DNA of 64,000 nt, from contig NJBN01000001.1 of the NCBI GenBank assembly GCA_005223185.1, forward strand, positions 245,210-309,209, read 5' to 3'. Shown here in pieces: positions 34,571 through 42,834 of this stretch. The notes beneath the pieces were generated by a model. That model was given only the letters and a program-made list of their open reading frames with translations, ran no database searches and was not told the DNA's origin. Numbering within the stretch: position 1 is the first letter of the stretch; each line of letters opens with the position of its first letter. This DNA comes from a candidate division LCP-89 bacterium B3_LCP (lineage in GTDB: Bacteria > Electryoneota > B3-LCP). A program made the position numbers and the translations under genes.

Positions 34571-35727
34571 TTCCCCTCTTTCTACTCACCCTGACAGCCC
34601 CCACCCACGCCTGGTGGTTTGAATATAATACACCAGAAGAAAACCTGCCTATTGCCGTTGACGAAAACATCTGGGAAAGTGATCCGATAGCCTTACCTTC
34701 TGGCAATGGGAGCACTCTAGTTGTCTTTTATAATGGAGAAGTCGGTATCTGCTACCAGCTTATTGACCGCTACGGTGAATTGGTTTTCCCCGAACCACAA
34801 TCCATTGTAACTGGACCGGACGATTCCGATCGTTATTATCCAAAAGCTATATCCGATGGTGATGGTGGAGCTTTCGTCGCCTGGCGTGTATATTTTACCA
34901 GCCCTAATCAAGGCTATTACATCCAACATCTGGATTCTTTAGGTAACCGCGTATGGGATGAAGGGATTCAATTGACAGACTGGGAAGAATCTGACTTTAC
35001 TTTAAACGTGGACGGCCAGGGTGGGCTTTATTTTGCTGCAAAATATACAGGACCAGGATCCAATGGCTCCGACATCTGGGCTCAGCGGATCGATGCAGAT
35101 GGTCAATTCATGTGGGGTGATAGTGGAAGATTCATCCTTTGTCTGCCTTACAATGAACGCTATCCAGAAATAACCCACGATGGTAATGGAGGATTATACA
35201 TCGTCTGGGAAGATTGGCGCTCACCTTACACTACGGCTGGTGCACTGTTCATGCAGAGGTTCGACGAATACAGCTTTCAAGTGTGGCCCGATCCGGCGGG
35301 AATATTTATTTACGAAGGCGCCTGGTATCACGATGTTATTCCTGATGGTGAAGGGGGATTCATCCTCCACACCGGTAGTGCGACTTACGGTTATGCTTTT
35401 CGAATCGGTTCTGATGGCACTACACTCTGGAGTCGCGATCATGTGAGCTGGGGATCTGGATACCAGGAAATCGTACCGGGTGAACCAGGCTATTTCTATT
35501 TGGGATATAGTTGGGGTCCAATGTATGCCCAACGCATGGATGTGGATGGTAATTTCTACTGGCCCGACTGGAGTATAGGTCAGTATGGGGCGCTTATGGG
35601 TGAGTTGGATAACTTTGACCATGGATCCTATCCGGATTGGGCTTACAAATACCCCTATTTTTTCGCCGGGTGCCCCACAGCTTGCTGTGGGATTATCTCT
35701 TTGACTTGCCCTCCCATGTCATTCTGA
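34543..35727 (+). CDS. Secreted beta-propeller-like protein, 3' end truncated
   Basis: The 394-aa protein has a signal peptide (IFLLLIPLFLLTLTAPTHA). Repeats with a DGxGGxxxxW core occur at SDGDGGAFVAW, VDGQGGLYFAA, HDGNGGLYIVWEDWR and PDGEGGFILHT, about 50-60 residues apart, which suggests propeller blades. The reading frame ends inside a family B palindromic repeat: from about residue 376 the sequence (GCPTACCG...) comes from the CCCACAGC/GCTGTGGG hairpin at 35669-35690 and the DNA after it. No sorting domain is present, unlike other secreted propellers in the window, so the original 3' end is probably lost. Possibly a non-functional gene. Confidence 0.7.
   Translation: MRFKIFLLLIPLFLLTLTAPTHAWWFEYNTPEENLPIAVDENIWESDPIALPSGNGSTLVVFYNGEVGICYQLIDRYGELVFPEPQSIVTGPDDSDRYYPKAISDGDGGAFVAWRVYFTSPNQGYYIQHLDSLGNRVWDEGIQLTDWEESDFTLNVDGQGGLYFAAKYTGPGSNGSDIWAQRIDADGQFMWGDSGRFILCLPYNERYPEITHDGNGGLYIVWEDWRSPYTTAGALFMQRFDEYSFQVWPDPAGIFIYEGAWYHDVIPDGEGGFILHTGSATYGYAFRIGSDGTTLWSRDHVSWGSGYQEIVPGEPGYFYLGYSWGPMYAQRMDVDGNFYWPDWSIGQYGALMGELDNFDHGSYPDWAYKYPYFFAGCPTACCGIISLTCPPMSF
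35669..35690. repeat. Palindromic repeat, family B
   Basis: GGTGCCCCACAGCTTGCTGT followed by GG; hairpin CCCACAGC/GCTGTGGG. The same 22 bases occur at 36121-36142 and a near copy at 26383-26406. Confidence 0.88.
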
Positions 35728-35877
35728 GCCCGCCCCTGGCGAGGCGAAGAATCTCCTTGCACAGCGGCGGGTGCCCGGGACAGCTTCCCCGAAGGGGCTG
35801 ATAAAGTCAGGATGTCCCGGCACGTAGATTGGGTTAAGCACAACGTAACATAACAGGTTTCCTATAATTTCTTGACA

Positions 35878-36050
35878 ACGACACATCTGTCATAGGCGAC
35901 AAATATGACTGACGACCTAAACCATCTGAAAATCAATCACATAACCCCCAAAAACGACAAATATGTCGTAATCTTAAATTTCGTGCGGGCGAGTCAAGAA
36001 TTTTGTCGTTTTTGTGCTGAAGAATCAAATCGCCTTCGTCAAATATGTCG
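35878..36050. repeat. Four copies of a CGACAAATATGTCG-like dyad
   Basis: Copies are at 35878-35892 (ACGACACATCTGTCA), 35897-35909 (CGACAAATATGAC), 35954-35969 (ACGACAAATATGTCGT) and 36037-36050 (CGTCAAATATGTCG). The third has a perfect ACGACA/TGTCGT dyad. A fifth related copy is at 29655-29669. Start-to-start spacing is irregular (19, 57, 83), so it is not a CRISPR. It may be a set of protein-binding sites or decayed repeat elements. Confidence 0.7.
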
Positions 36051-36120
36051 CCAACCTGAAATGTAAAAAAATCGGTTTTTCACACATAAAAAATCCCCCC
36101 ATTTCAGGAGGGATTAACTA

Positions 36121-36142
36121 GGTGCCCCACAGCTTGCTGTGG
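36121..36142. repeat. Palindromic repeat, family B
   Basis: Identical over 22 bases to 35669-35690. Confidence 0.88.
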
Positions 36143-36257
36143 GTTCGTTGCAGAATGACGGTGGTGGTGTTTGTCATCCTGAGCGAAGCGAAGGATCTCG
36201 GTGCCAGACTGACAGGAGATTCTTCACCCCAATAAATTGGGGCTCAGAATGACACTA

Positions 36258-36980
36258 CTAGGCATTCTGTTTAAGCTGCCAGAGACGGCGGGTGATCTCT
36301 TCCAAATGGGGAGCGATCTTGGCGGGATCGTCGGTCTTTTCCGGGTCGTTTTGGAAAATGGCGTATGGGACTTTACAGCCTTTTATCTCAATATACTCCG
36401 GATGAGCGGCCGTTATCTCTTCCCAATCGCTTTCCTTGTACATTTTCTCAAGCTTTTCATCCGGTAAGCCGTGTTCCAGGATGCTGTCCGGTCTGTCGGG
36501 ATTGAAGCGGCGGCGGTTGCGGAACAGTGAGATTTCATAGGGGACGTTGATATAGAGGATTACTGCAGTCTTCAGAATGTCTTCGGAGAGGTGCTCGAAA
36601 GCAGCTTTGAAGCCGCCATGTTCAGATCCGCGTGCGAATTCCAGGATGGCTGTTGGTCGGGTATCTTCATCCTCGAAGTCGCGTACGAATTTAGAATAAT
36701 CCAGGCTGATTCTCTCGATAAGCAGATGCCATTGATATTCGTTAAGGAAATATCCATCTTTGTCCGTGGACTTGCGAGGTTTGTCCATGATCTTTTCCAG
36801 TATAGCGTCCTCTTCAAACCAGGTCCAGATCATGGGAAAGTCGTCTATTTCGTGAAATTCAGCGATGTGAAAACGTTCCCTGCGTTCATCAAGTTGCGTT
36901 TTCTTCAGGAAGTCAATTACCTCAGATTTTCCGGCAGCAGGTCTGCCGATTAAGATGATATTGTCGAACGTGTCGCGCAT
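36258..36980 (-). CDS. P-loop NTPase/kinase-like protein of unknown substrate
   Basis: The 240-aa soluble protein has a Walker A motif G12RPAAGKS19 directly after the first strand (NIILIG), and LKTAVILYINVPYEISLFRNRRRF as a Walker-B-like strand with a following Arg-rich lid-like segment (about 140-165). The size and order fit a small nucleoside/nucleotide-kinase-like P-loop fold, but no known family is recognised. It is the last gene of a minus-strand run: lipoprotein, response regulator, OPA transporter, this protein (gaps 15, 31 and 29 bases). A role in phosphorylating a compound taken up by the transporter is possible but only inferred. Confidence 0.7.
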   Translation of the reverse strand: MRDTFDNIILIGRPAAGKSEVIDFLKKTQLDERRERFHIAEFHEIDDFPMIWTWFEEDAILEKIMDKPRKSTDKDGYFLNEYQWHLLIERISLDYSKFVRDFEDEDTRPTAILEFARGSEHGGFKAAFEHLSEDILKTAVILYINVPYEISLFRNRRRFNPDRPDSILEHGLPDEKLEKMYKESDWEEITAAHPEYIEIKGCKVPYAIFQNDPEKTDDPAKIAPHLEEITRRLWQLKQNA

Positions 36981-37009
36981 TTGGTTAGTCCTTCACATGT
37001 TTATTACAG

Positions 37010-38401
37010 TTATTTTCCTTTTCTTTTTGCCTGCGGAAAAGCATGCCAGATACGAATGGCTAATATCAGACCGATTAAGGCAAAAGGCACTAAGAAGGGG
37101 GGCCACAGAGACCAGCTTTTGGTTGTAATAAATCCCAGGCATAGCGATTGTACTCCTGTGCCCAAATAGACGAAGCCGTCTATCAAACCCACAGCCGTGG
37201 CAGCGCCTTTGCGGCCTCCGAAATCCATAGTGGCAGTACCTGACAGCATACCGTGTACGCCGATAACGCTTAAGCTCATGAAAGCTACTATGAAGCCCAG
37301 GACGTACCAGGGGGCGTCCAGTGAGAAAATCAGCGCGACGGCGCCGCCCAACATAAGGCCGTACAGAAGGGTTGCTACCGGACCTCGCCTGGAACCGAAA
37401 ACTTTATCAGAAACGAAGCCCGCAAAGATTCCTCCGGTTACACCCGCCAGCATCAGAACCAGTCCCCAGTTAGCACGCATGAAATGGTCAGCGCCGTACA
37501 GCAGCTCTTCCTTTATATATATGGGATACCAGTGCATGATGCCATTGCGCATGACGCCCGAACAGAATTCGATAGCGGCAACGGTCAGGATGATCTTGTT
37601 GGTCAAGATCTTTTTCAGAAGGAGACCCAACTGAAATGGCGCGTCTTCCTCTCCGGATGAGGCATCACCGGTATCGAAATCCTGATGACCTGCTTGCCCG
37701 GGAAGATCACGCAGGAGGAACAGTTCGATGATGAACATAATTATCAGCAAACCAGCAGGGATGAAGAAGACCCACCAGGTTGCATCGATACCGACGCCTT
37801 CAATACCCAGTAGTGAACGCAGCGCATTCTGAATGAAGTTAAGAGGGGTTTCCACGGTAGCCTTGGTTGCCTGCACAATGGCGTAACCCCAATCGAAGGC
37901 GAAGTAGATGCCTAATGATATCAGAATGCCAAAGATGCCACCGAAGATTCCTCTCTCTCTGACATGGAACCAGGAGGCGTTGACCTTCACTATCGCTACC
38001 GCTCCGTAACTCTGAAAGTACATGTTGGCGGCATACAGTACGCTGAATACCAGCCTTATGTTTAACTCGCCACCAGCTAACAACATGGAACGAACTGTAA
38101 GTCCCATGATGATATTCATCAGCGCAGATCCTAAAGCTCCGATCAAGATAGCCTTTTTCCCACCGATGCGATCGGTTAAAGGACCGTTTATGAGAAAGGA
38201 AAATGCGTAGGTGATGGTTCCAGCGGCGAAGATGATACCGAAGTCTTCCTTGGTCATCAGGTCGCCCAGGGCGTTCTTGGAAACCGTCAGGTTATAGCGT
38301 CCCATATAGAGGAATGCGTAAGTCAGTCCCAGTGGGAACCAGTTGAGGAAACGACGGATGCGATAGCTTTGTGAATGTTGAATGGGGATGCTTGCGGACA
38401 T
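37010..38401 (-). CDS. MFS transporter, organophosphate:phosphate antiporter (GlpT/UhpT)-like
   Basis: The 463-aa protein has 12 predicted membrane helices in the major-facilitator pattern. The first helix reads WFPLGLTYAFLYMGRYNLTVSKNAL..., the GYxxYYxxRxNL-type motif of the OPA family with the conserved Arg, and LTDRIGGKK is the MFS loop 2-3 motif. A long central loop (about 215-260) contains a short acidic segment. OPA members exchange sugar phosphates or glycerol-3-phosphate for phosphate. ATG 38401 fits. The P-loop protein gene follows 29 bases downstream and a single-domain response regulator lies 31 bases upstream. Confidence 0.88.
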   Translation of the reverse strand: MSASIPIQHSQSYRIRRFLNWFPLGLTYAFLYMGRYNLTVSKNALGDLMTKEDFGIIFAAGTITYAFSFLINGPLTDRIGGKKAILIGALGSALMNIIMGLTVRSMLLAGGELNIRLVFSVLYAANMYFQSYGAVAIVKVNASWFHVRERGIFGGIFGILISLGIYFAFDWGYAIVQATKATVETPLNFIQNALRSLLGIEGVGIDATWWVFFIPAGLLIIMFIIELFLLRDLPGQAGHQDFDTGDASSGEEDAPFQLGLLLKKILTNKIILTVAAIEFCSGVMRNGIMHWYPIYIKEELLYGADHFMRANWGLVLMLAGVTGGIFAGFVSDKVFGSRRGPVATLLYGLMLGGAVALIFSLDAPWYVLGFIVAFMSLSVIGVHGMLSGTATMDFGGRKGAATAVGLIDGFVYLGTGVQSLCLGFITTKSWSLWPPFLVPFALIGLILAIRIWHAFPQAKRKGK

Positions 38402-38432
38402 GAGGCTTTATACTTATTAAGTGGCGTTAAGA

Positions 38433-38846
38433 TTAGTAGTGAGTTATCTGTTTCTTCTTCCCGAATTTCGCGATGATTGCTTCAAGTTGTGCTAATCTAA
38501 CCGGCTTGTTAAGGATCAAGTCAGGCGGAACGGTCGAATCCTTCTTACTCTTGATCTGATCGTCACCTGTGAGGAAGATAACAGGAACCTGGGGATCGAT
38601 TCTGCGGATTTCCTGCAGGAGTTGATAACCGTCAATCCCGGGCAAATTGATATCTGTCAGGACTATGTGTGGAGGCGGGTTGCTGGTTTTAAAACGGGAC
38701 AAGGCGCTTCTGCCGTCGGTTTCCCAATGAAGTTCAACATTTTGTGTTTCGAAGAAACGCTTTAGCATTTTGCCCAGATCGGGGTCGTCTTCCACCAAAA
38801 TAATTCTGATCCTCTCCTGTTTTTCCCCTCTGCTTGGTTCAACCAT
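38433..38846 (-). CDS. Single-domain response regulator
   Basis: The 137-aa protein consists of one receiver domain: acidic pocket E19-D20-D21, phospho-acceptor D65 in LTDINLPGIDG, switch T93 in FLTGDD and conserved K114 in LNKPVR. No output domain is present. No histidine kinase gene is in the window. It lies between a BACON-type lipoprotein and the OPA-type transporter and is probably co-transcribed with them; it could work through protein contact. Confidence 0.92.
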   Translation of the reverse strand: MVEPSRGEKQERIRIILVEDDPDLGKMLKRFFETQNVELHWETDGRSALSRFKTSNPPPHIVLTDINLPGIDGYQLLQEIRRIDPQVPVIFLTGDDQIKSKKDSTVPPDLILNKPVRLAQLEAIIAKFGKKKQITHY

Positions 38847-38861
38847 ATTTATCCAATGTAC

Positions 38862-40184
38862 TTACTGATGCGTATGCGGTTTGGAAAAGGAAACCTCATC
38901 TGCGTTAAAAGAGCGAAGCGGAGCTTCAGGAGGCGTTATGGCGTTCGGATAAATACTATCCGGGCTGATCCACCTTCCACCATAAATCGACCAGCCGGCT
39001 AAGATGTCAACCGGTTCAACGAATACTTCGATAGCCCATTCCATGTTGTTGAGATATTGCAGGGTGAAAAAACCGGGGTAATCTTCGTACATTACATAGG
39101 AACGGGCGTAGATATAGGAACCGTCATAAAACGGATCAGGATTAATATCGTACGTCCAGTCAGCCTGGTAATAGCCAACGCAGAAGAAGTCCAGATTCAG
39201 GGGCCAGTCCACGTTCCATTCATTCCAGCCATAAATTGGATCCAAGGATTCTACCTGGTATATAGTGCCTGCATCAGTAATGTCGGGCCATAAGCCGCCC
39301 AGATAGGATTCCACAGCCCAGCAGAGCAGATAGATTTCATCATAGGCGCCCACCAGCGTGTGAAGTTTTATGCGCACTTTGGATATTTTGTATCCTTCCC
39401 AGCCCTCCGGGCGGTCGAAGCGCACGATGAAGAAGTAATCTTCTGGTTGGGCCTGGTAATAGTAGGCGGGGTTACCGCAGTATGACAACCACTGTGGTGA
39501 GACGTCTCCATTGTAGGCGGTGAGCATGACGTCTGTTTCATCATTTCCCGTGTCAATGGTGAGCAGGGTTTCTATCTCTCCGGTTGGCGCATTTTCGCGG
39601 TCTAAAATCAACCAGATGGAACTGGTTAACACTGTACTGCCAGAGTCTTCCGAAGCGGTTATCCATGGTTCCAGGATTTCCACCGTCCATTCCAGAGTAC
39701 CCTGTCCTGCATTGACGATTGACAACTCAACCGAATCAGCGAAAGCACCGAAGTCGATTGATGGGGGGAGTTCACCTAATACCGGATCAGCGGAAAGTTC
39801 AGCATGTAATTCAACAACAATGTCACCGCCGTTGGATGTCAGCAGGAGATCGTCTTCATTTGAGCCGATAGCCAAAGATGCTCGCACCAGGTCGATAACT
39901 ACAGTATCACTTTGTGAAGCTGAGAGGGAGCCGGTGTTTACCTGAGGGTCTACCCATCCCGGATAGCTGGAAATCGTCCATGACAGAATTCCGCCACCAG
40001 CGTTGTAGATTATCAACGTTCTCTGCGAACCTGCTATACCGAAATCAATGCTATTCTGAGAAACACCGATCAGAGGGTCATCACTCGGCCCGATTGATTC
40101 GTCAACGCTGCTGCCAATACACCCTACCAGAAAGCAAGTTAGGATGAAGGAAAGAATAGCGGTAATCAGGTTTGTGGTTTTCAT
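38862..40184 (-). CDS. Lipoprotein with two BACON-like domains
   Basis: The 440-aa protein has a lipobox LVGC at about residues 19-22. Two BACON-like modules follow (about 38-130 and 132-230), each with an IDFG start, a xxNxGxGxLxWTV core (NAGGGILSWTI; NAGQGTLEWTV) and a P-x-W element. The C-terminal 200 residues are rich in aromatic and acidic residues (YNGDVSPQW, YYYQAQPEDYFF), with no recognised family. BACON domains are often found on surface proteins that bind carbohydrate or mucin. It is the first gene of the minus-strand run 40184-36258, and a promoter-like site lies at 40212-40240. Confidence 0.83.
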   Translation of the reverse strand: MKTTNLITAILSFILTCFLVGCIGSSVDESIGPSDDPLIGVSQNSIDFGIAGSQRTLIIYNAGGGILSWTISSYPGWVDPQVNTGSLSASQSDTVVIDLVRASLAIGSNEDDLLLTSNGGDIVVELHAELSADPVLGELPPSIDFGAFADSVELSIVNAGQGTLEWTVEILEPWITASEDSGSTVLTSSIWLILDRENAPTGEIETLLTIDTGNDETDVMLTAYNGDVSPQWLSYCGNPAYYYQAQPEDYFFIVRFDRPEGWEGYKISKVRIKLHTLVGAYDEIYLLCWAVESYLGGLWPDITDAGTIYQVESLDPIYGWNEWNVDWPLNLDFFCVGYYQADWTYDINPDPFYDGSYIYARSYVMYEDYPGFFTLQYLNNMEWAIEVFVEPVDILAGWSIYGGRWISPDSIYPNAITPPEAPLRSFNADEVSFSKPHTHQ

Positions 40185-40211
40185 ACAGTGCAGTTAAGTT
40201 TGTCAGGTTGT

Positions 40212-40240
40212 AATATAGTGCGCAGCGAAACAAATTGCAA
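40212..40240 (-). promoter_or_regulatory. sigma70-like promoter of the BACON-lipoprotein operon
   Basis: On the minus strand TTGCAA (40240-40235) and TATATT (40217-40212) are 17 bases apart, 27 bases before the ATG. The -35 hexamer is weaker than in the other sites of the window. Confidence 0.5.
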
Positions 40241-40617
40241 GCAAATTCTGGAACTTGATGAAAAGTGCAGATCGGTTTGAGGGAGTAAATAATAGGTATT
40301 ATGAGCAGGAGTTGCTTTCAGCGTCAGGTCACACCCGCCTTCGGCGTCCAAGACCTGACGCAACATCAAACGCGCGTAGGGGTCGACCTTGCGTCGACCC
40401 GCTAATTGGTTCAGAATTGAATAAGCGGGGGCAAGCCCCCGCGCTACACCAAGTCGTGGTCGGGGACGAACCCGAGAATATCAAGCTTACGAACAAATAG
40501 TCCGAAATGCGGAAACACATAACGCTAAGCTAAATTATCTCTATAATATGCTTGCATCTAAGGCTGTCGATGGATATTTTGGTTCTACACCAATTTCTTC
40601 TTAAGGATATGTAAATA
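40241..40617. other. Intergenic region with repeat units
   Basis: It contains a GTCAGGTC/GACCTGAC dyad (40323-40330 and 40352-40359; its AGACCTGACGCAACA part recurs near 29299), a family C unit (40374-40401) and an inverted family A unit (40425-40447). No gene is visible. The last 150 bases are AT-rich and probably hold the promoter of the methyltransferase gene, with TATAAT at 40542-40547 but no clear -35. Confidence 0.7.
40374..40447. repeat. Palindromic repeats, families C and A
   Basis: Family C at 40374-40401 has a perfect GGGTCGAC/GTCGACCC stem. Family A at 40425-40447 is the exact inverse of 26355-26377 and 31752-31774. Twenty-three bases separate the two units. Confidence 0.85.
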
Positions 40618-41562
40618 ATGAGCGAAAACCACTTCTTAGAACGTAAAGAATGTCCCGCCTGCAAATCACTCAAGTTGGAACAGATCTATTCCTGTGGTTT
40701 TCAGCAATCCCCCATTCGGGAGTATCTTGAAGCTTTCTATTCCGGGCAGGGTCATATCGAAAGTAAATATCTCGCCGATGCCTCCTATATTCTCGTCGAA
40801 TGCTCAGATTGCGGGATGATCTTTCAGCGGGAAATACCTGATGACTTCCTATCTGATAAACTCTATGAAGAGTGGATAGATCCGGATCTCGCCCGTAAAA
40901 GACACCTGGAAGATTACAACTTACAGAAATTCAAGAGGTATGCTCAGGAAATTTTATTATTAATAGGTTATGTTGGCAAATCCCTAAACGAGCTAAAATT
41001 CTTCGATTTTGGTATGGGATGGGGTGAATGGGCAAACGTGGTGCGGGCTTTTGGGTGTAGCTGTACGGGTCTGGAGATTTCACCGACACGAATTGAATTC
41101 GCCCGGTCGCAGGGACTTAAGATCATATCTCCTGATAAAGTGCCTGAAGGGCATTACGATGTGATCAACTGCGAACAGGTTTTCGAGCACATTGCAGATC
41201 CGTTGGGAACGCTTAGGTGGCTTAAAACCGCCTTAAAACCCGGTGGTCTGATCAAGGTAAATGTCCCTGACGGAAGGGGAGTTAAGCGGTATCTTTCTGA
41301 AGATAACTGGAGATCGGCAGGCAGCGGGCGTAAGCTGATAAATCCAGTAAGTCCGTTAGAACATATCAACTGTTACAATCGCTCAGGCTTAATTCGAATG
41401 GGCGAAGTTTGCGGATTAAAGAGCATCGATATTCCACTATCGCTGCAGTGGAAGTACAGCATAAACATCGATGGAATTGGTGGTATATTAAAAGGATTGC
41501 TGCGTCCGATATACGGACGCTATTGGGGCAGGAGTACGAACGTGCTTTTCAGGTTTGAATAG
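40618..41562 (+). CDS. Zinc-ribbon class I SAM methyltransferase
   Basis: The 314-aa protein has a four-cysteine ribbon, C12-x2-C15 and C62-x2-C65 (ECSDCGMIFQ), followed by a class I methyltransferase domain. Motif I is FFDFGMGWGEW (about 128-138), strand 2 ends CTGLEIS, and YDVINCEQVFEHIADPLGTL is motif IV with the EHI.DP element of Methyltransf_23. LKPGGLIKVNVPD follows. Enzymes with this order commonly methylate nucleotide-linked sugars. It has the same architecture as the degenerate protein at 30703-31701 but keeps usable motifs. Substrate unknown. Confidence 0.85.
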   Translation: MSENHFLERKECPACKSLKLEQIYSCGFQQSPIREYLEAFYSGQGHIESKYLADASYILVECSDCGMIFQREIPDDFLSDKLYEEWIDPDLARKRHLEDYNLQKFKRYAQEILLLIGYVGKSLNELKFFDFGMGWGEWANVVRAFGCSCTGLEISPTRIEFARSQGLKIISPDKVPEGHYDVINCEQVFEHIADPLGTLRWLKTALKPGGLIKVNVPDGRGVKRYLSEDNWRSAGSGRKLINPVSPLEHINCYNRSGLIRMGEVCGLKSIDIPLSLQWKYSINIDGIGGILKGLLRPIYGRYWGRSTNVLFRFE

Positions 41563-41572
41563 TTCAGCCTGT

Positions 41573-42640
41573 TTACTGTATCAATATGATCGGCGAGCCG
41601 TTTATAAGTCTGTCATGTCCGTGGGTTATGAGCCTGTCCCCTTTATGCAATCCCTTGTCAATGATGACGTTGTACCCAATCACAGGTCCTAACTCAACGT
41701 GCCTGCGTACAGCGAATTCAGCGTTCTCGTCCGTGAGGAAGACTGAAGCGGATTGATCCTGTATGTCAACCAGAGCATCTTGAGGTATTAGAATCGCTTC
41801 TTGTTTTACACCAGTACTGATTGTAATAGACACTCGCTTGCCAATTTTTGCCACTCCGCCGGGATTTTCAAAGAGGACTTCAATATAGTAAGGATGATCC
41901 GTTCCCCCCTGGGTAATGCCTCTGGATTTGACTACGCCATTAAGCGGTATCTGCATCCTTTCTAATGGAACAACAATGGCGGAATGCCCGGTGTTCACCT
42001 GGTAATATTCCTCCTGATCCAGACTTGCCCTGGCGATTGCGTTAGGTTCGGTCTTAATAAAAAGGAGTACCGGTTGTCCGGATTTTATCGTATCCCCCGG
42101 TGAGATAAAATATTCAATAATCTTTCCCTTGAAAGGTGCAAGTAAATGGTAGTTTAACCGGGCGGATTTAGCGCTGTAGTAAACGTCTATAAGGGTTGAA
42201 ATGCGTTCAGCCTGCTCTTCTGAATCAATCGGTTCTGTCTGGTCTTTCAGGTTCAATTGGCGCGATCTGTAGAGTTCGCTGCGGGCGTCAATCAGCATCA
42301 AGCCCCATTTCACCCAGTTCTGAATTAGAGCGGTGCTATCCAGCGTTACCAGTTTGTCACCTTCATTCACGCGACTGCCGATTTCATAATGAACATCGAG
42401 AACGATCCCACCAGATGGGAATGAAAGCTTTTGCTGACGTACCGGATAAACAATCCCTGCGCAGGGAATGGGACGTTGAACAACCTGTTTGTAGATGATT
42501 TTTGTTATTACTGGAACGGGAAGTGGACTTTCGGAATCTTCCCCCGCATCGTTCCGGTTACAGCTTGACACCAAGATGCAAACTGTACAACATAATATCA
42601 CCTGTAAGACTTTGATTGGACTATTCCGCACGCGTATCAA
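41573..42640 (-). CDS. Lipoprotein efflux adaptor (HlyD/RND membrane-fusion type)
   Basis: The 355-aa protein has a lipobox VSSC near residue 27. LSFPSGGIVLDVHYEIGSRVNEGDKLVTLD is the first half of the lipoyl/barrel-sandwich domain, a helical hairpin follows (about 105-165), and HLLAPFKGKIIEYFISPGDTIKSGQPVL is the second half. A beta-barrel and membrane-proximal domain complete a typical adaptor. Such proteins link an inner-membrane pump to an outer-membrane channel, yet no pump or TolC-like gene is adjacent. The start may be TTG 42640 or GTG 42631. A TTGACT-N17-TACATT promoter is at 42668-42696. Confidence 0.87.
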   Translation of the reverse strand: MIRVRNSPIKVLQVILCCTVCILVSSCNRNDAGEDSESPLPVPVITKIIYKQVVQRPIPCAGIVYPVRQQKLSFPSGGIVLDVHYEIGSRVNEGDKLVTLDSTALIQNWVKWGLMLIDARSELYRSRQLNLKDQTEPIDSEEQAERISTLIDVYYSAKSARLNYHLLAPFKGKIIEYFISPGDTIKSGQPVLLFIKTEPNAIARASLDQEEYYQVNTGHSAIVVPLERMQIPLNGVVKSRGITQGGTDHPYYIEVLFENPGGVAKIGKRVSITISTGVKQEAILIPQDALVDIQDQSASVFLTDENAEFAVRRHVELGPVIGYNVIIDKGLHKGDRLITHGHDRLINGSPIILIQ

Positions 42641-42667
42641 TAAGGTTTATGATTATCTCTGCTGGCT

Positions 42668-42696
42668 AATGTACTCGTTTTTATTGTAAAAGTCAA
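42668..42696 (-). promoter_or_regulatory. sigma70-like promoter of the adaptor gene
   Basis: On the minus strand TTGACT (42696-42691) and TACATT (42673-42668) are 17 bases apart. A CCTCAGGGTATT segment lies just upstream (42702-42713), the same 12 bases as at the LVIVD-gene promoter. Confidence 0.68.
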
Positions 42697-42834
42697 TATC
42701 GAATACCCTGAGGAGTTGTACCGTGTTAATGTGGTATTTTCAACAAGGAACTTGAAACTCAATTATGGCGTAAGGCAGTAAAGCCCAAAGTTACAGTTCA
42801 TCCTGATCATGAATGATAGCGATAAGGCGGAATC

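Larger units (their letters stand above)
35728..36257. other. Repeat-rich intergenic region with dyad motif array
   Basis: About 530 bases without a convincing gene. It holds a family E unit (35771-35821), four GACAAATATGTC-like dyads (35878-36050), a CCCCCCATTTCAGGAGGG segment near 36096, a family B unit (36121-36142) and a TCCTGAGCGAAGCGAAGGAT-type repeat (36177-36196). Confidence 0.75.

Noticed and set aside
35878..36050. Possible CRISPR-like array
   Set aside because: Repeats are only 13-16 bases, imperfect and irregularly spaced, with no cas gene in the window.
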